DNA from: Prochlorococcus sp. AG-347-K17
GTDB lineage: Bacteria; Cyanobacteriota; Cyanobacteriia; PCC-6307; Cyanobiaceae
DNA: 64,000 nt
Direction of reading: 5' to 3'
NCBI GenBank assembly: GCA_003281385.1
Contig: QCCE01000003.1
Location: 98,031-162,030 of the forward strand
Shown piece by piece: positions 43,601 through 53,168 of the stretch. The notes below the pieces were generated by a model. That model did not search any database, was not told the DNA's origin, and saw only the letters and a program-made list of their open reading frames with translations. Positions within the stretch are counted from its first letter, which is position 1. Every line of letters begins with the position of its first letter. The position numbers and the translations under genes were made by a program.

Positions 43601-45588
43601 GATGTTACAGCAGATCTTCTTCTTCTTGTTCTACCTTCAAATGAATCTTCGGTAGCAGTCTCAGCTGTGGGTTTCTGTGAAACTTTTGGACTTTTTTGGG
43701 TATTTTGTGGGTTATTTGAACTATTAGGATGATTATTATTTGATTTCTTATGGAAATTATTATTATTTCTATTTCTATTTCTATTGGAGAAATTTTGCTC
43801 TTCGGTAATCTTTGGAATATAAGCACGAGTTCCACTTGGAGCAGGTTGAACTAAACACAAAATAAGTGGTTCAACTTGTAATTCTCTTCTCATTCTTCTC
43901 GATAAACCATTTTCAATTTCTCTTTGTACACCAATCCAATCTACCTCAAAATTATTAGGCCCAGTTTGTCTGGATAATTGTTTCCATCTATTTTCTAAGA
44001 CCCAGCTTATTTCTCGTTCTGTCCACATAGACATTTTTCTTGGCTCTGCAGTAGTAACAACTCCTCTTAAATTAACTCTGGGAGGAGCAACCATTTTCCC
44101 ATCTGTACTAATAGGAGCTAAAACAGTTACTACACCATCCCCAGCTAATTGCTGCCTTTCCTTTAATACTCGAGCATCTACTATCCCATTTCGAGAGTTA
44201 TCAAGCAGTTCAACACCAGCTTTTACAGGATCACCCTTTTGAATAGAATTAGGTGTTAACTCAACTACATCTCCATTTTCAATAATTAAGATATTGTCCT
44301 TTGGAACCCCCATAGTTTGTGCACTCTTGCCATGACAAACAAGCATTCTATGTTCTCCATGAACAGGAACAAAAAACTTAGGTTTTACGAGTGCCAACAT
44401 TAACTTTTGATCTTCTTGAAAACCATGACCAGAAACATGAATATTCTCACCTTTTCCATAAACAACCTTTGCTCCAAGTTTCATTAATCTATCTATTGTA
44501 TTAACAACAGAAATAGTATTACCAGGAATTGGGCTGGCTGAAAATATTACAGTATCAGTAGTCTTAAGACGAACATGCTGATGTTCACCACGAGAGATTC
44601 TGCTTAATGCTGCTAGGGGTTCTCCTTGACTTCCCGTCATTAATAATAAAGTCTCCCTATCTGGCAAATCTCTAATTTGCTTGATAGGAACAAACAAATC
44701 ATCTGGGCATTTCATATAACCAATATCTCTTGCCTTCGCAATAACATTAATCATCGATCTACCTAACAAACCGACCTTTCTTCCGTGTTTCATGGCCAAT
44801 TCTAAGATCATTGTCACTCTATGAACAGAACTAGCAAAAGTGGTAAGGATAACTCGTTCTTTTGCCTCTGCAATATGTTTTTCTAAAGAGGGATAGATAG
44901 TCTTCTCAGAAGGACAAAAACCAGGAACTTCGGCATTAGTCGAATCACTGAACATGCATAAAACACCCTTCTCTCCGTAATGCACCATTCTTTCAATATC
45001 AAATTGCTCTCCATCTACCGGCATATGATCAAACTTAAAATCTCCCGTGAAAATAATTGTGCCAACAGGTGTTGTAACTGCTAAAGAAAAGCTATCGCAA
45101 ATAGAATGTGTATTTCGAATAAATTCAACAGAAAAATGTTGTCCTACTTTTACAACATCTCTTGGATTTACTGTCTGTATAGTTGTTCTATCAGCTACCC
45201 CTGCTTCCTCCATTTTTCCTCTAAGCATTGACATTGCCAGTCTTGGGCCATAAATAATCGGAATATTAAAATGCTTTAGATGATGAGAAATACCGCCAAT
45301 GTGATCTTCATGCCCGTGGGTGACAATCATTCCTTTTATTCTTCTTTGATTTTCTTTTAAAAAAGTTGTATCAGGCATAACAACGTTTACGCCATGCATA
45401 CCATCAGATGGGAAAGCTAGACCAGCATCAACAAGCATTAATTCATCACCATATTCAAAAACGCAAGTGTTTTTTCCTATTTCGTGTAGTCCTCCAAGAG
45501 GTATTACCCGTAGAGCTGGCGTATTATTTTTAGATCTAGATGAATCATGAGTAGATCTATTCACAGTTGAATTTGTACTTGATTGCAT
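43597..45588 (-). CDS. rnj: Ribonuclease J
   Basis: Metallo-beta-lactamase/beta-CASP RNase with endo- and 5' exonuclease activity in mRNA turnover. 663 residues. Metal motif HGHEDHIGG (91-99), MIVTHGHEDH context, beta-CASP domain in the middle, and conserved VHGEHRML. The C-terminal region ends in a low-complexity tail of about 65 residues (Asn/Arg-rich runs, then a basic RTRRRRSAVTS end), which probably binds RNA or partners. N-terminal Ser/Thr/Asn extension of about 22 residues. Confidence 0.95.
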   Translation of the reverse strand: MQSSTNSTVNRSTHDSSRSKNNTPALRVIPLGGLHEIGKNTCVFEYGDELMLVDAGLAFPSDGMHGVNVVMPDTTFLKENQRRIKGMIVTHGHEDHIGGISHHLKHFNIPIIYGPRLAMSMLRGKMEEAGVADRTTIQTVNPRDVVKVGQHFSVEFIRNTHSICDSFSLAVTTPVGTIIFTGDFKFDHMPVDGEQFDIERMVHYGEKGVLCMFSDSTNAEVPGFCPSEKTIYPSLEKHIAEAKERVILTTFASSVHRVTMILELAMKHGRKVGLLGRSMINVIAKARDIGYMKCPDDLFVPIKQIRDLPDRETLLLMTGSQGEPLAALSRISRGEHQHVRLKTTDTVIFSASPIPGNTISVVNTIDRLMKLGAKVVYGKGENIHVSGHGFQEDQKLMLALVKPKFFVPVHGEHRMLVCHGKSAQTMGVPKDNILIIENGDVVELTPNSIQKGDPVKAGVELLDNSRNGIVDARVLKERQQLAGDGVVTVLAPISTDGKMVAPPRVNLRGVVTTAEPRKMSMWTEREISWVLENRWKQLSRQTGPNNFEVDWIGVQREIENGLSRRMRRELQVEPLILCLVQPAPSGTRAYIPKITEEQNFSNRNRNRNNNNFHKKSNNNHPNSSNNPQNTQKSPKVSQKPTAETATEDSFEGRTRRRRSAVTS

Positions 45589-45660
45589 AATTTTGAAATT
45601 TATGAAGGCTTGCTTGTAATCAAATAAGGTTTATTTAAATTTAATTATCAAGTTAAATAT

Positions 45661-45679
45661 AATCCCTATTATAGGGATT
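45661..45679 (-). terminator. Perfect hairpin over the dapA stop codon
   Basis: AATCCCTA/TAGGGATT form an 8-base-pair stem with a 3-base loop; the dapA TAA (45671-45669) is the loop. The downstream minus-strand sequence is ATATTTAACTTG, T-rich but with no long T-run. A likely intrinsic terminator or 3' stabiliser of the asd-dapA transcript. Confidence 0.6.
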
Positions 45680-46571
45680 TCAGGATAATAGATAGTTGCT
45701 TTTTCATGTCATTGGTTAATGGTGACAAAGGACTTCTAGGATTACCTACATCCCATCCCGATAGCTCCAAAGCAGCCTTAATTGGGATCGGATTAGTAGT
45801 CATAAAGAGTGCTTTGAAAAGAGGCTGAAGTTTTTCATGAATAGCAAGAGCATAGGAAACCTTTCCACTTTGAAAAGAATAAATCATCTCTTTCAATTGC
45901 AATCCAACTAAATGACTTGCAACACTTACTACTCCTACAGCACCTACAGATAACATTGGAAGTAACAATGAATCGTCGCCACTATATACAGAGAGCTCAG
46001 AGCCACAAATAGCTCTTAGTTCTGTTACTTCTTCTATTCTACCGCTTGCAGCTTTAATACTGAGAATATTTGAGAAATCCATAAGTTTCTTCACAGTATC
46101 AGGTAATAAATTGCATCCTGTCCTGCCAGGAATGTTGTAGAGCATAAGAGGCAAATCCTTTGCTGATTTAGCAATAGAACTGAAATGTTTATAAAGACCT
46201 TCTTGGGGCGGTTTATTGTAATAAGGAACAACAACCAAAGCACCGTCAGCACCAGATTCATAAGCTTTTTTTGTAGCTTCTACAGCTTCGCTTGTACAAT
46301 TGCTACCAGTGCCAACTATTACTTTACAGCTTTTATCCAAAGATCCTTTTACCGCAATAAATAAATCATGTTGTTCCGCCCATGAAAGAGTCGGAGATTC
46401 TCCAGTAGTACCGCATAATACAATTCCATCGGAACCGTTCTCAAAAAGATAATTTGAAAGTTTTATGGCTAGTTCATAGTCTACATCTCCATTCTCAGTG
46501 AATGGAGTAACCATTGCAGTCAATATTCTTCCAAATAGTGGATTATTACACTCAGTTTTGTCTGTAATCAT
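45669..46571 (-). CDS. dapA: 4-hydroxy-tetrahydrodipicolinate synthase
   Basis: Condenses pyruvate with aspartate semialdehyde at the start of the lysine/diaminopimelate branch. 300 residues, TIM barrel. Schiff-base Lys173 (SIKAASG), Tyr145 (LYNIPGR) and the [11 protein letters not shown] segment (53-63) are intact. Its ATG overlaps the asd stop (4 bases), so the two successive pathway enzymes are translationally coupled. Confidence 0.98.
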   Translation of the reverse strand: MITDKTECNNPLFGRILTAMVTPFTENGDVDYELAIKLSNYLFENGSDGIVLCGTTGESPTLSWAEQHDLFIAVKGSLDKSCKVIVGTGSNCTSEAVEATKKAYESGADGALVVVPYYNKPPQEGLYKHFSSIAKSAKDLPLMLYNIPGRTGCNLLPDTVKKLMDFSNILSIKAASGRIEEVTELRAICGSELSVYSGDDSLLLPMLSVGAVGVVSVASHLVGLQLKEMIYSFQSGKVSYALAIHEKLQPLFKALFMTTNPIPIKAALELSGWDVGNPRSPLSPLTNDMKKQLSIILKSL

Positions 46572-47599
46572 TTTTTTGGAATTAATAACTCAGCTATTTG
46601 AACAGCATTCAGAGCTGCTCCTTTTCTTATTTGATCTCCACATAACCATAATTCTAATCCATGAGACTGACTTATATCAGTTCTTAGCCTGCCAACAGCA
46701 ACATTATCCCTTCCCATAACGTCATTAGGCATGGGAAATCTATTATTTTTGTAATCCTCAATAACTTCAATTCCAGGAGATTTTTTTAATTCTTCAAGAG
46801 CATCTTTGGGCTCAACTACATCGGCAAATTCAATATTGATCGATTCAGAATGTGCTCTCAGTACTGGGACTCGAACACATGTAGCAGAGAGCTTTAAATC
46901 AGCAATATTTAATATTTTCCTTGTCTCATTAACCATTTTCATCTCTTCTTCGCAGTAATTATTTGAAAGCATAGGAGAATTATGTAGAAACAAATTAAAA
47001 GCAAGGGAGTATGGCAAAACTTCACTTTTTTGAGGATTTCCTTGAAGATATTGTTCAGTTAAAAGTTTTAGTTCCTCCATCGCCAGTTGGCCTGCACCAC
47101 TGACAGATTGATATGTTGAGACAATAACTCTTTGAATAGTCGAAAGTTTATTTAATGGAGCTAAAACTAATGTCAACAAAATGGTAGTGCAGTTTGGATT
47201 CGCTATTACCCCGTAATGATTAAGGACTTCACTAGCATTAACTTCAGGGACTATTAGAGGTACGTTCTTATCTAATCTGAAGGCACTTGAATTATCTATC
47301 AGTAAAGCATTTTGATCAATAATGGTAGACAACCATTTTTTTGAGATACTTCCACCAGCTGAAGCCAAAACTAAATCAAGATTCTTAAATTCTTCCTTAG
47401 TTGTTTTTTTTGTAACTAATTCTTCATCTTTCCAAATAATTTTTTTTCCTTCTGACCGCTCTGATGAAAGCAATACCAATTCTGATATTGGGAAATCACG
47501 TTGTTCAAGAATTTTTAGCAATTCGGATCCCACAGCACCTGAAGAACCTAAAACAGCAACTTTTAATGGCCTATTAGGCAAATACGGAGATTGTCTCAC
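46568..47599 (-). CDS. asd: Aspartate-semialdehyde dehydrogenase
   Basis: Makes aspartate semialdehyde from aspartyl phosphate. 343 residues with the NADP loop GSSGAVG (18-24), active-site Cys137 in NPNCTTI, and the [10 protein letters not shown] segment with the catalytic His. Upstream of and coupled to dapA. Divergent from tig. Confidence 0.98.
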   Translation of the reverse strand: MRQSPYLPNRPLKVAVLGSSGAVGSELLKILEQRDFPISELVLLSSERSEGKKIIWKDEELVTKKTTKEEFKNLDLVLASAGGSISKKWLSTIIDQNALLIDNSSAFRLDKNVPLIVPEVNASEVLNHYGVIANPNCTTILLTLVLAPLNKLSTIQRVIVSTYQSVSGAGQLAMEELKLLTEQYLQGNPQKSEVLPYSLAFNLFLHNSPMLSNNYCEEEMKMVNETRKILNIADLKLSATCVRVPVLRAHSESINIEFADVVEPKDALEELKKSPGIEVIEDYKNNRFPMPNDVMGRDNVAVGRLRTDISQSHGLELWLCGDQIRKGAALNAVQIAELLIPKK

Positions 47600-47670
47600 A
47601 CTTTAAAATGATTTTTATAAATAGATTGACTATTTTTTTTACTTTATCAAAAAATTAACTTTCAAGGAAA

Positions 47671-47683
47671 TCACATAATGTGA
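47671..47683. promoter_or_regulatory. 13-base palindrome between asd and tig
   Basis: TCACAT-A-ATGTGA, a perfect odd-centred palindrome 41 bases before the tig ATG and 71 bases before the asd ATG. It may be an operator for a dimeric regulator, but it does not match the NtcA (GTA-N8-TAC) or CRP layouts. Confidence 0.35.
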
Positions 47684-47723
47684 AATAATTAAGATTCGGC
47701 TCATAGTAATAACTTAGAAAAAC

Positions 47724-49166
47724 ATGGCTAAAGATGCACTAATAGTCAAAACAACACCTCTGCCTCAAAGTAGAATTTCGTTCGAATTAGAAATACCATC
47801 TGAGACATGCAAAACGTGTGTAAATGAAACAATCAGTACCATTAGTCGTTCGGCTAAAATTCCAGGGTTTAGACTTGGTAAGATTCCCAAACAAGTCTTA
47901 ATCCAAAGAATTGGCATCACACAATTACATGCTTCTGCTCTAGAGAAAATCATTGATAAATCCTGGCAAGAAGCATTGAAAATCAAATCTATAGAGCCAC
48001 TTAGTGAGCCAGAGTTGGTAGATGGATTTGAATCTTTACTTGCAAAGTTTAGTCCTGAAAAATCACTTAAGGTTACTCTTCAAACTGATGTTGCACCCGA
48101 ATTAAAACTAAAAAAATCAAAAGGACTTAGTGTTGAAATCTCAAAAACAAAATTTGATCCAAAGTCAATAGATGAAGCTCTAGAAAAATCTAGAAATCAG
48201 TTTGCAAACATTATTCCAGTTACCAACAGAGCAGCAAAATTAGGCGATATTGCTGTAGTTAGTTTCAAAGGTAAATATAAAGATTCTGGTAAAGAGATTG
48301 ATGGTGGTACAAGTGAATCAATGGATCTTGAGTTAGAAAAAAACAAAATGATTCCTGGCTTCGTTGAGGGAATCGTAAAGATGAAAATTGGTGATACAAA
48401 AACACTTAACCTTAAATTCCCTGAAGATTATTCTCATGAAGATTCAAGAAGCAAAGAAGCAATCTTTGAAATAAATCTTAAGGATCTTAAAGAAAAAGAG
48501 TTACCTGAGCTGAATGACGATTTTGCAAAACAATCTGGAAATAAGGAATCATTAAAAGAGTTAAAGAAAGATATTGAAAAACAACTCAGAGACAATTTTG
48601 AAAAAACTCAAAAAGATATCAAAATTGAAGCTTTACTAGATGCCTTAACAAACGAATTGGTTACTGAGATTCCAAAATCTATGATTGATATAGAAGTGAG
48701 AAATAATATTGAACAAACCGCTCAAAGATTTGCTCAACAAGGTCTTGATGTTAAATCTACTTTCACTCCGGAATTAGTTAAGTCATTAGCGGAATCCACA
48801 AGGCCTCAGGCTGAAAAAAATGTTCAAAGAAATTTAGCTCTAAAAGCATTAGCTGAAAAAGAAAACATAAAAGTTGAGAAAGATGAAATTGATTTAAAAA
48901 TGAAAGAATATGAAGATGCAATATCTCAATCTTCAAAACAAATAGATATTAAAAAATTAACAGAAGTAATAACTAACGATTTACTCAAAGAAAAATTAAT
49001 AATTTGGCTTGAAGAAAATTCTGAAGTAAAAGAAAAAACTACAAAATCTTCTAAAGCTACCAAAACATCCAAAACAACAAAAGCTACCAAAACTTCCAAA
49101 ACATTAAAAACCACAAAAACTGCGACAAAAACTACAAAAACTCAAAATAAAAAAGAAAAACAATAA
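47724..49166 (+). CDS. tig: Trigger factor
   Basis: Ribosome-bound chaperone and peptidyl-prolyl isomerase. 480 residues: ribosome-binding domain with GFRLGKIPK (48-56, equivalent of GFR-x-GK), FKBP-like domain (about 155-250), and helical substrate cradle. The last 45 or so residues are an extremely Lys/Thr-rich tail containing two tandem 9-residue units KATKTSKTT and KATKTSKTL (444-461). The tail is outside the normal fold. Followed by clpP, clpX and dnaX on the same strand. Confidence 0.97.
   Translation: MAKDALIVKTTPLPQSRISFELEIPSETCKTCVNETISTISRSAKIPGFRLGKIPKQVLIQRIGITQLHASALEKIIDKSWQEALKIKSIEPLSEPELVDGFESLLAKFSPEKSLKVTLQTDVAPELKLKKSKGLSVEISKTKFDPKSIDEALEKSRNQFANIIPVTNRAAKLGDIAVVSFKGKYKDSGKEIDGGTSESMDLELEKNKMIPGFVEGIVKMKIGDTKTLNLKFPEDYSHEDSRSKEAIFEINLKDLKEKELPELNDDFAKQSGNKESLKELKKDIEKQLRDNFEKTQKDIKIEALLDALTNELVTEIPKSMIDIEVRNNIEQTAQRFAQQGLDVKSTFTPELVKSLAESTRPQAEKNVQRNLALKALAEKENIKVEKDEIDLKMKEYEDAISQSSKQIDIKKLTEVITNDLLKEKLIIWLEENSEVKEKTTKSSKATKTSKTTKATKTSKTLKTTKTATKTTKTQNKKEKQ
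49053..49106 (+). repeat. Tandem 27-base coding repeat in tig
   Basis: Two adjacent 27-base units (49053-49079, 49080-49106) starting AAAGCTACCAAAAC differ at one internal base and at their ends, encoding KATKTSKTT and KATKTSKTL. The following codons (KTTKTATKTTKTQ) look like decayed further units. Confidence 0.85.
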
Positions 49167-49232
49167 TTTATGAAATTTCCTACTAATTAAACAAAAACCC
49201 CTTAAATTACTTATAAGACGAAAAACTAATTT

Positions 49233-49877
49233 GTGAACTCAGAAAAAAAACATTTAATCCAAAGCTCAATAAGTTCTTACGAAAGTAATAATAAAACTAT
49301 TGCTGCTGTTCCTACTGTTATAGAACAATCAGGTAGAGGAGAAAGAGCTTTTGATATTTATTCAAGACTACTGAGGGAGAGAATAATTTTTTTAGGTACT
49401 GGAATTAATGATCAAGTATCTGATTCACTTGTTGCACAATTACTATTTCTTGAAGCGGAAGATCCCGAAAAAGATATACAAATATATATTAACTCTCCTG
49501 GAGGCTCAGTAACTGCAGGAATGGCCATATACGATACTATGCAACAAATATCCCCTGATGTAGTGACAATATGCTTTGGAGTAGCGGCAAGTATGGGGGC
49601 ATTTCTACTTTCTGGAGGAGCAAAGGGGAAAAGATTGGCTTTACCTAATTCTAGGATTATGATTCATCAACCTCTAGGAGGTGCACAAGGTCAAGCAGTA
49701 GAGATTGAAATACAAGCTAAAGAAATACTTTTTCTCAAGAAAACATTAAATTCGCTTCTAGCAGAACATACTGGTCAACCTTTAGAAAAAATTAATGAAG
49801 ATACAGAAAGAGATTACTTTTTATCTCCCTCAGAAGCAGTCGAATATGGATTAATTGATAAAGTTATCAAAAAGTGA
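49233..49877 (+). CDS. clpP: ATP-dependent Clp protease proteolytic subunit
   Basis: Serine protease barrel of the Clp system. 214 residues with catalytic triad Ser120 (GVAASMGA), His145 (IMIHQP) and Asp194 (TERD). The GTG start gives about 20 extra N-terminal residues before the usual AVPTVIEQS, so maturation or a later start is possible. Located directly before clpX, which suggests this is the subunit that works with ClpX. Confidence 0.97.
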   Translation: MNSEKKHLIQSSISSYESNNKTIAAVPTVIEQSGRGERAFDIYSRLLRERIIFLGTGINDQVSDSLVAQLLFLEAEDPEKDIQIYINSPGGSVTAGMAIYDTMQQISPDVVTICFGVAASMGAFLLSGGAKGKRLALPNSRIMIHQPLGGAQGQAVEIEIQAKEILFLKKTLNSLLAEHTGQPLEKINEDTERDYFLSPSEAVEYGLIDKVIKK

Positions 49878-49983
49878 CAAGGAATACTGATTTTTTAAGA
49901 ATATGATGACGAATCGATATTTATAAGCAATGCTAGTGAATAGGGAATATTTAAAACCTTTCACTTTTAAAAATTTATAATCG

Positions 49984-51351
49984 ATGGCTAAATTCGACGC
50001 CCATCTTAAATGTTCATTTTGCGGTAAATCACAAGACCAAGTAAGAAAGCTTATAGCTGGTCCTGGGGTTTATATCTGTGATGAGTGCATAGATCTTTGT
50101 AATGAAATTCTCGATGAAGAACTACTTGATAATCAAGCGAACACAAACAACTCTCCGCAAGTAAAAAAGAAATTACCAACTGATAATCCAAAAAAATCTG
50201 TTCCTTTAGAATTAACCTCAATTCCTAAGCCATTAGAAATTAAAAGTTTTCTAGATAATCAAGTTGTTGGACAAGAATCTGCAAAAAAAATATTATCAGT
50301 AGCCGTATACAATCATTACAAGCGATTAGCTTGGAAAGTTAAAGAAGATAGTAAAAATAACAATGCAACAGATTCACAAGCAACTAAATTACAAAAATCG
50401 AACATTTTACTCATCGGCCCTACTGGAAGTGGAAAAACATTATTGGCTCAAACTTTAGCAGAGTTTTTGGATGTTCCTTTTGCAGTAGCTGATGCAACGA
50501 CTTTGACAGAAGCTGGATATGTTGGGGAGGATGTTGAAAACATACTTTTAAGACTTCTGCAGAAATCAGAAATGAATGTGGAACTTGCTCAAAAAGGAAT
50601 TATTTATATTGATGAAATAGATAAAATTGCAAGAAAAAGCGAGAATCCTTCAATTACTAGAGATGTCTCTGGTGAAGGAGTACAGCAAGCATTACTAAAA
50701 ATGCTTGAAGGAACAATTGCCAATGTGCCACCACAAGGGGGAAGAAAACATCCTTATCATGACTGCATCCAAATTGATACAAGTCAAATATTATTTATTT
50801 GCGGGGGAGCTTTTATAGGTTTAGAGGATATCGTTCAAAAGCGTATGGGTAAACACTCTATAGGATTTACCACCAATTCAGATCAAAACAAAGTTGATAC
50901 AAAAAAAATAGTAGACCCAAGAGATTCCTTGAAAAATTTAGAATTAGATGACTTAGTGAAATATGGCCTAATTCCAGAATTTATTGGAAGAATTCCGGTT
51001 TGTGCTGTATTAGATCGTCTTACTAAAGAAACTTTAAAATCTATTTTGACTCAACCAAGAGATGCATTAGTAAAGCAATTCAAAACTTTGCTAAGTATGG
51101 ATAATGTTGAATTATCATTTGACACTGATTCTGTTGAAGCGATAGCAAATGAAGCATATAAGAGAAAAACAGGTGCAAGAGCACTAAGATCAATAATTGA
51201 AGAGCTAATGCTAGACATAATGTACACTTTGCCTTCTGAAGAAAATGTAAAAGAATTCACAATTACGAAAAAAATGGTAGATAATTTGTTTTCATCTAAA
51301 ATTGTTAAACTACCTTCAGGATCAAAAAGAATTATTAAAGAGTCTGCATAA
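49984..51351 (+). CDS. clpX: ATP-dependent Clp protease ATP-binding subunit ClpX
   Basis: AAA+ unfoldase that feeds substrates to ClpP. 455 residues with an N-terminal zinc-binding domain (Cys10, Cys13, Cys32, Cys35), Walker A GPTGSGKT (145-152), Walker [10 protein letters not shown] (206-214), pore loop GYVGED (178-183) and sensor region GRIPVCAVL. tmRNA-tagged proteins, for which smpB is also here, are classic ClpXP substrates. Confidence 0.98.
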   Translation: MAKFDAHLKCSFCGKSQDQVRKLIAGPGVYICDECIDLCNEILDEELLDNQANTNNSPQVKKKLPTDNPKKSVPLELTSIPKPLEIKSFLDNQVVGQESAKKILSVAVYNHYKRLAWKVKEDSKNNNATDSQATKLQKSNILLIGPTGSGKTLLAQTLAEFLDVPFAVADATTLTEAGYVGEDVENILLRLLQKSEMNVELAQKGIIYIDEIDKIARKSENPSITRDVSGEGVQQALLKMLEGTIANVPPQGGRKHPYHDCIQIDTSQILFICGGAFIGLEDIVQKRMGKHSIGFTTNSDQNKVDTKKIVDPRDSLKNLELDDLVKYGLIPEFIGRIPVCAVLDRLTKETLKSILTQPRDALVKQFKTLLSMDNVELSFDTDSVEAIANEAYKRKTGARALRSIIEELMLDIMYTLPSEENVKEFTITKKMVDNLFSSKIVKLPSGSKRIIKESA

Positions 51352-51403
51352 AATTAGAGTTTAATTTTTTTAATTGAATCCCGAATTTTTCTAATTTTTG
51401 AAA

Positions 51404-53167
51404 ATGCCAAATAATCATAAGCCTTTTCATCAAAAATATAGACCAAACAACTTAGATGAACTAGTTGGACAAAAATTTATATCCATTACACTCAAACAAG
51501 CACTACTAACAAAAAAAATTGCTCCTGCATATCTTTTTAATGGTCCAAGAGGGACTGGGAAAACATCAAGTGCAAGAATATTTGCAAAATCTCTAAATTG
51601 CCAGGCATTCGACCAACCTACGATAACTCCTTGTTGCAAATGTGACTTATGTAGCCAAATTACAGATGGGAGCGCTCTAGATATTATCGAGATTGATGCA
51701 GCATCAAATACAGGAGTAGAAAATATAAGAGAAATTATAGAAAGAGCGAGATTTGCACCTACTCAAGCGAGATGGAAAGTATATGTTATTGATGAATGTC
51801 ATATGCTTTCAACGGCAGCTTCAAATGCTTTACTAAAAACTATTGAAGAACCGCCATCAAGAGTTGTATTTATCCTTGCAACGACAAATCCTGAGAGAGT
51901 ATTAAATACAATAAAAAGTAGATGCCAAAAGTTTGATTTTAGAAGAATAAGCCCAAGTGATATTTTTCAACATTTATCAGAAATCGCCGAAAAAGAATCC
52001 ATTGAGTATGAAGTGCAGGCCTTAAAAATGATTGCAAAAAGATCTAATGGAGGGATGAGAGATGCACAAAGCCTCCTTGAACAATTGAATCTTTTACCAG
52101 AAGGAATAACAATTAATAATATCCAAAACCTCCTAGGAGAAGTATCTGAAAGTGAATTAACAAATCTGATTAAATCATTAGTTGAGAATAATCCAGAGTC
52201 ATTAATTATCACCTGCAACAAACTATATGATGCAGGAAACGAACCACTTCAAATAATTATCGGATTATTAAATATAACAAGAGATCTACTATTACACACT
52301 ACAAATAATAAATATTCAGATCTTTATTATACCTCTGATGAATTTCAAGGTGAATTGGATAAAATCTCAAAAACAATAAATAAATCAACAATAATTAATT
52401 GGCATAATAATCTGAGAAATATTGAATATCAAATCAAATCAAGTGATAATCCAAGACTTTGGTTTGAAATACATTTAACTGGTCTTCTAGGTAATCAAGA
52501 GATAAATAGTTTTAAAAATAAGCAAGAAAGTAAAAATAATACGACTGAGGAGAATCATGAAAGTAGAAAAAACATTGCAATTTTTAATAAAGAAAATATT
52601 TCTAATGAAAGTCAAAAACCAAGTATCAAAAAGGAGATAGTTCGCGATGAATTGATCGAGAAAAAAGACGAAAAATTAGAAAAATTCACAGTTCGTGAAA
52701 AAGAAAGTATTGAAAATATTTCTGATAATAACCAAAATAATCCTGGATCAAATAATTTAAAAGATAAATGGGAATTAATTCTTTCTAAAGTACAGTTGCC
52801 ATCAACAAGAATGTTACTTTCACAACAAGCCGAACTTGAAAGTTTTGATTCGGAGAAAATAACAATTGCATTATCTCCAAACTGGGAAAAAATGATTAAA
52901 AGCAGAAAAGTGATAATTGAAAATACTGTAAAAAAGATTTTTGGAGATCAAATAATACTTAATTTCTCAACCAAAAATTTAAATAAAAGTAACCCAACAA
53001 ATACTCCAGAAATGACCCAAAATGAAGTAAATAATTTTCAACAATTAAAAAAAATAGAACCAAAAACTAAATCATCACCAAAAATATCTAACGAGGAGAC
53101 TTATGATGATAGCTCAAAAAACTTAGCAAATTTTTTTAATGGAGAAATTATAGACCTTGATGAATAA
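51404..53167 (+). CDS. dnaX: DNA polymerase III subunit tau/gamma
   Basis: Clamp-loader ATPase that couples loader and replicase. 587 residues from the ATG at 51404; a TTG two codons earlier is possible. Walker A GPRGTGKT (47-54), zinc cysteines Cys66, Cys77/78, Cys80, Cys83, and VIDECHM (128-134). After the AAA+ core and collar (to about 360) comes a long polar Asn/Lys/Glu-rich region and a short folded patch around LKDKWELILSKVQLPSTR, a tau-type C-terminal domain III-V equivalent. No obvious frameshift slippage site was confirmed. Confidence 0.96.
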   Translation: MPNNHKPFHQKYRPNNLDELVGQKFISITLKQALLTKKIAPAYLFNGPRGTGKTSSARIFAKSLNCQAFDQPTITPCCKCDLCSQITDGSALDIIEIDAASNTGVENIREIIERARFAPTQARWKVYVIDECHMLSTAASNALLKTIEEPPSRVVFILATTNPERVLNTIKSRCQKFDFRRISPSDIFQHLSEIAEKESIEYEVQALKMIAKRSNGGMRDAQSLLEQLNLLPEGITINNIQNLLGEVSESELTNLIKSLVENNPESLIITCNKLYDAGNEPLQIIIGLLNITRDLLLHTTNNKYSDLYYTSDEFQGELDKISKTINKSTIINWHNNLRNIEYQIKSSDNPRLWFEIHLTGLLGNQEINSFKNKQESKNNTTEENHESRKNIAIFNKENISNESQKPSIKKEIVRDELIEKKDEKLEKFTVREKESIENISDNNQNNPGSNNLKDKWELILSKVQLPSTRMLLSQQAELESFDSEKITIALSPNWEKMIKSRKVIIENTVKKIFGDQIILNFSTKNLNKSNPTNTPEMTQNEVNNFQQLKKIEPKTKSSPKISNEETYDDSSKNLANFFNGEIIDLDE

Positions 53168-53168
53168 A

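Noticed and set aside
43605..43835. 76-residue frame inside the 3' end of RNase J
   Set aside because: It uses another frame of the low-complexity tail; the isoleucine-rich translation is a result of the repeated codons.
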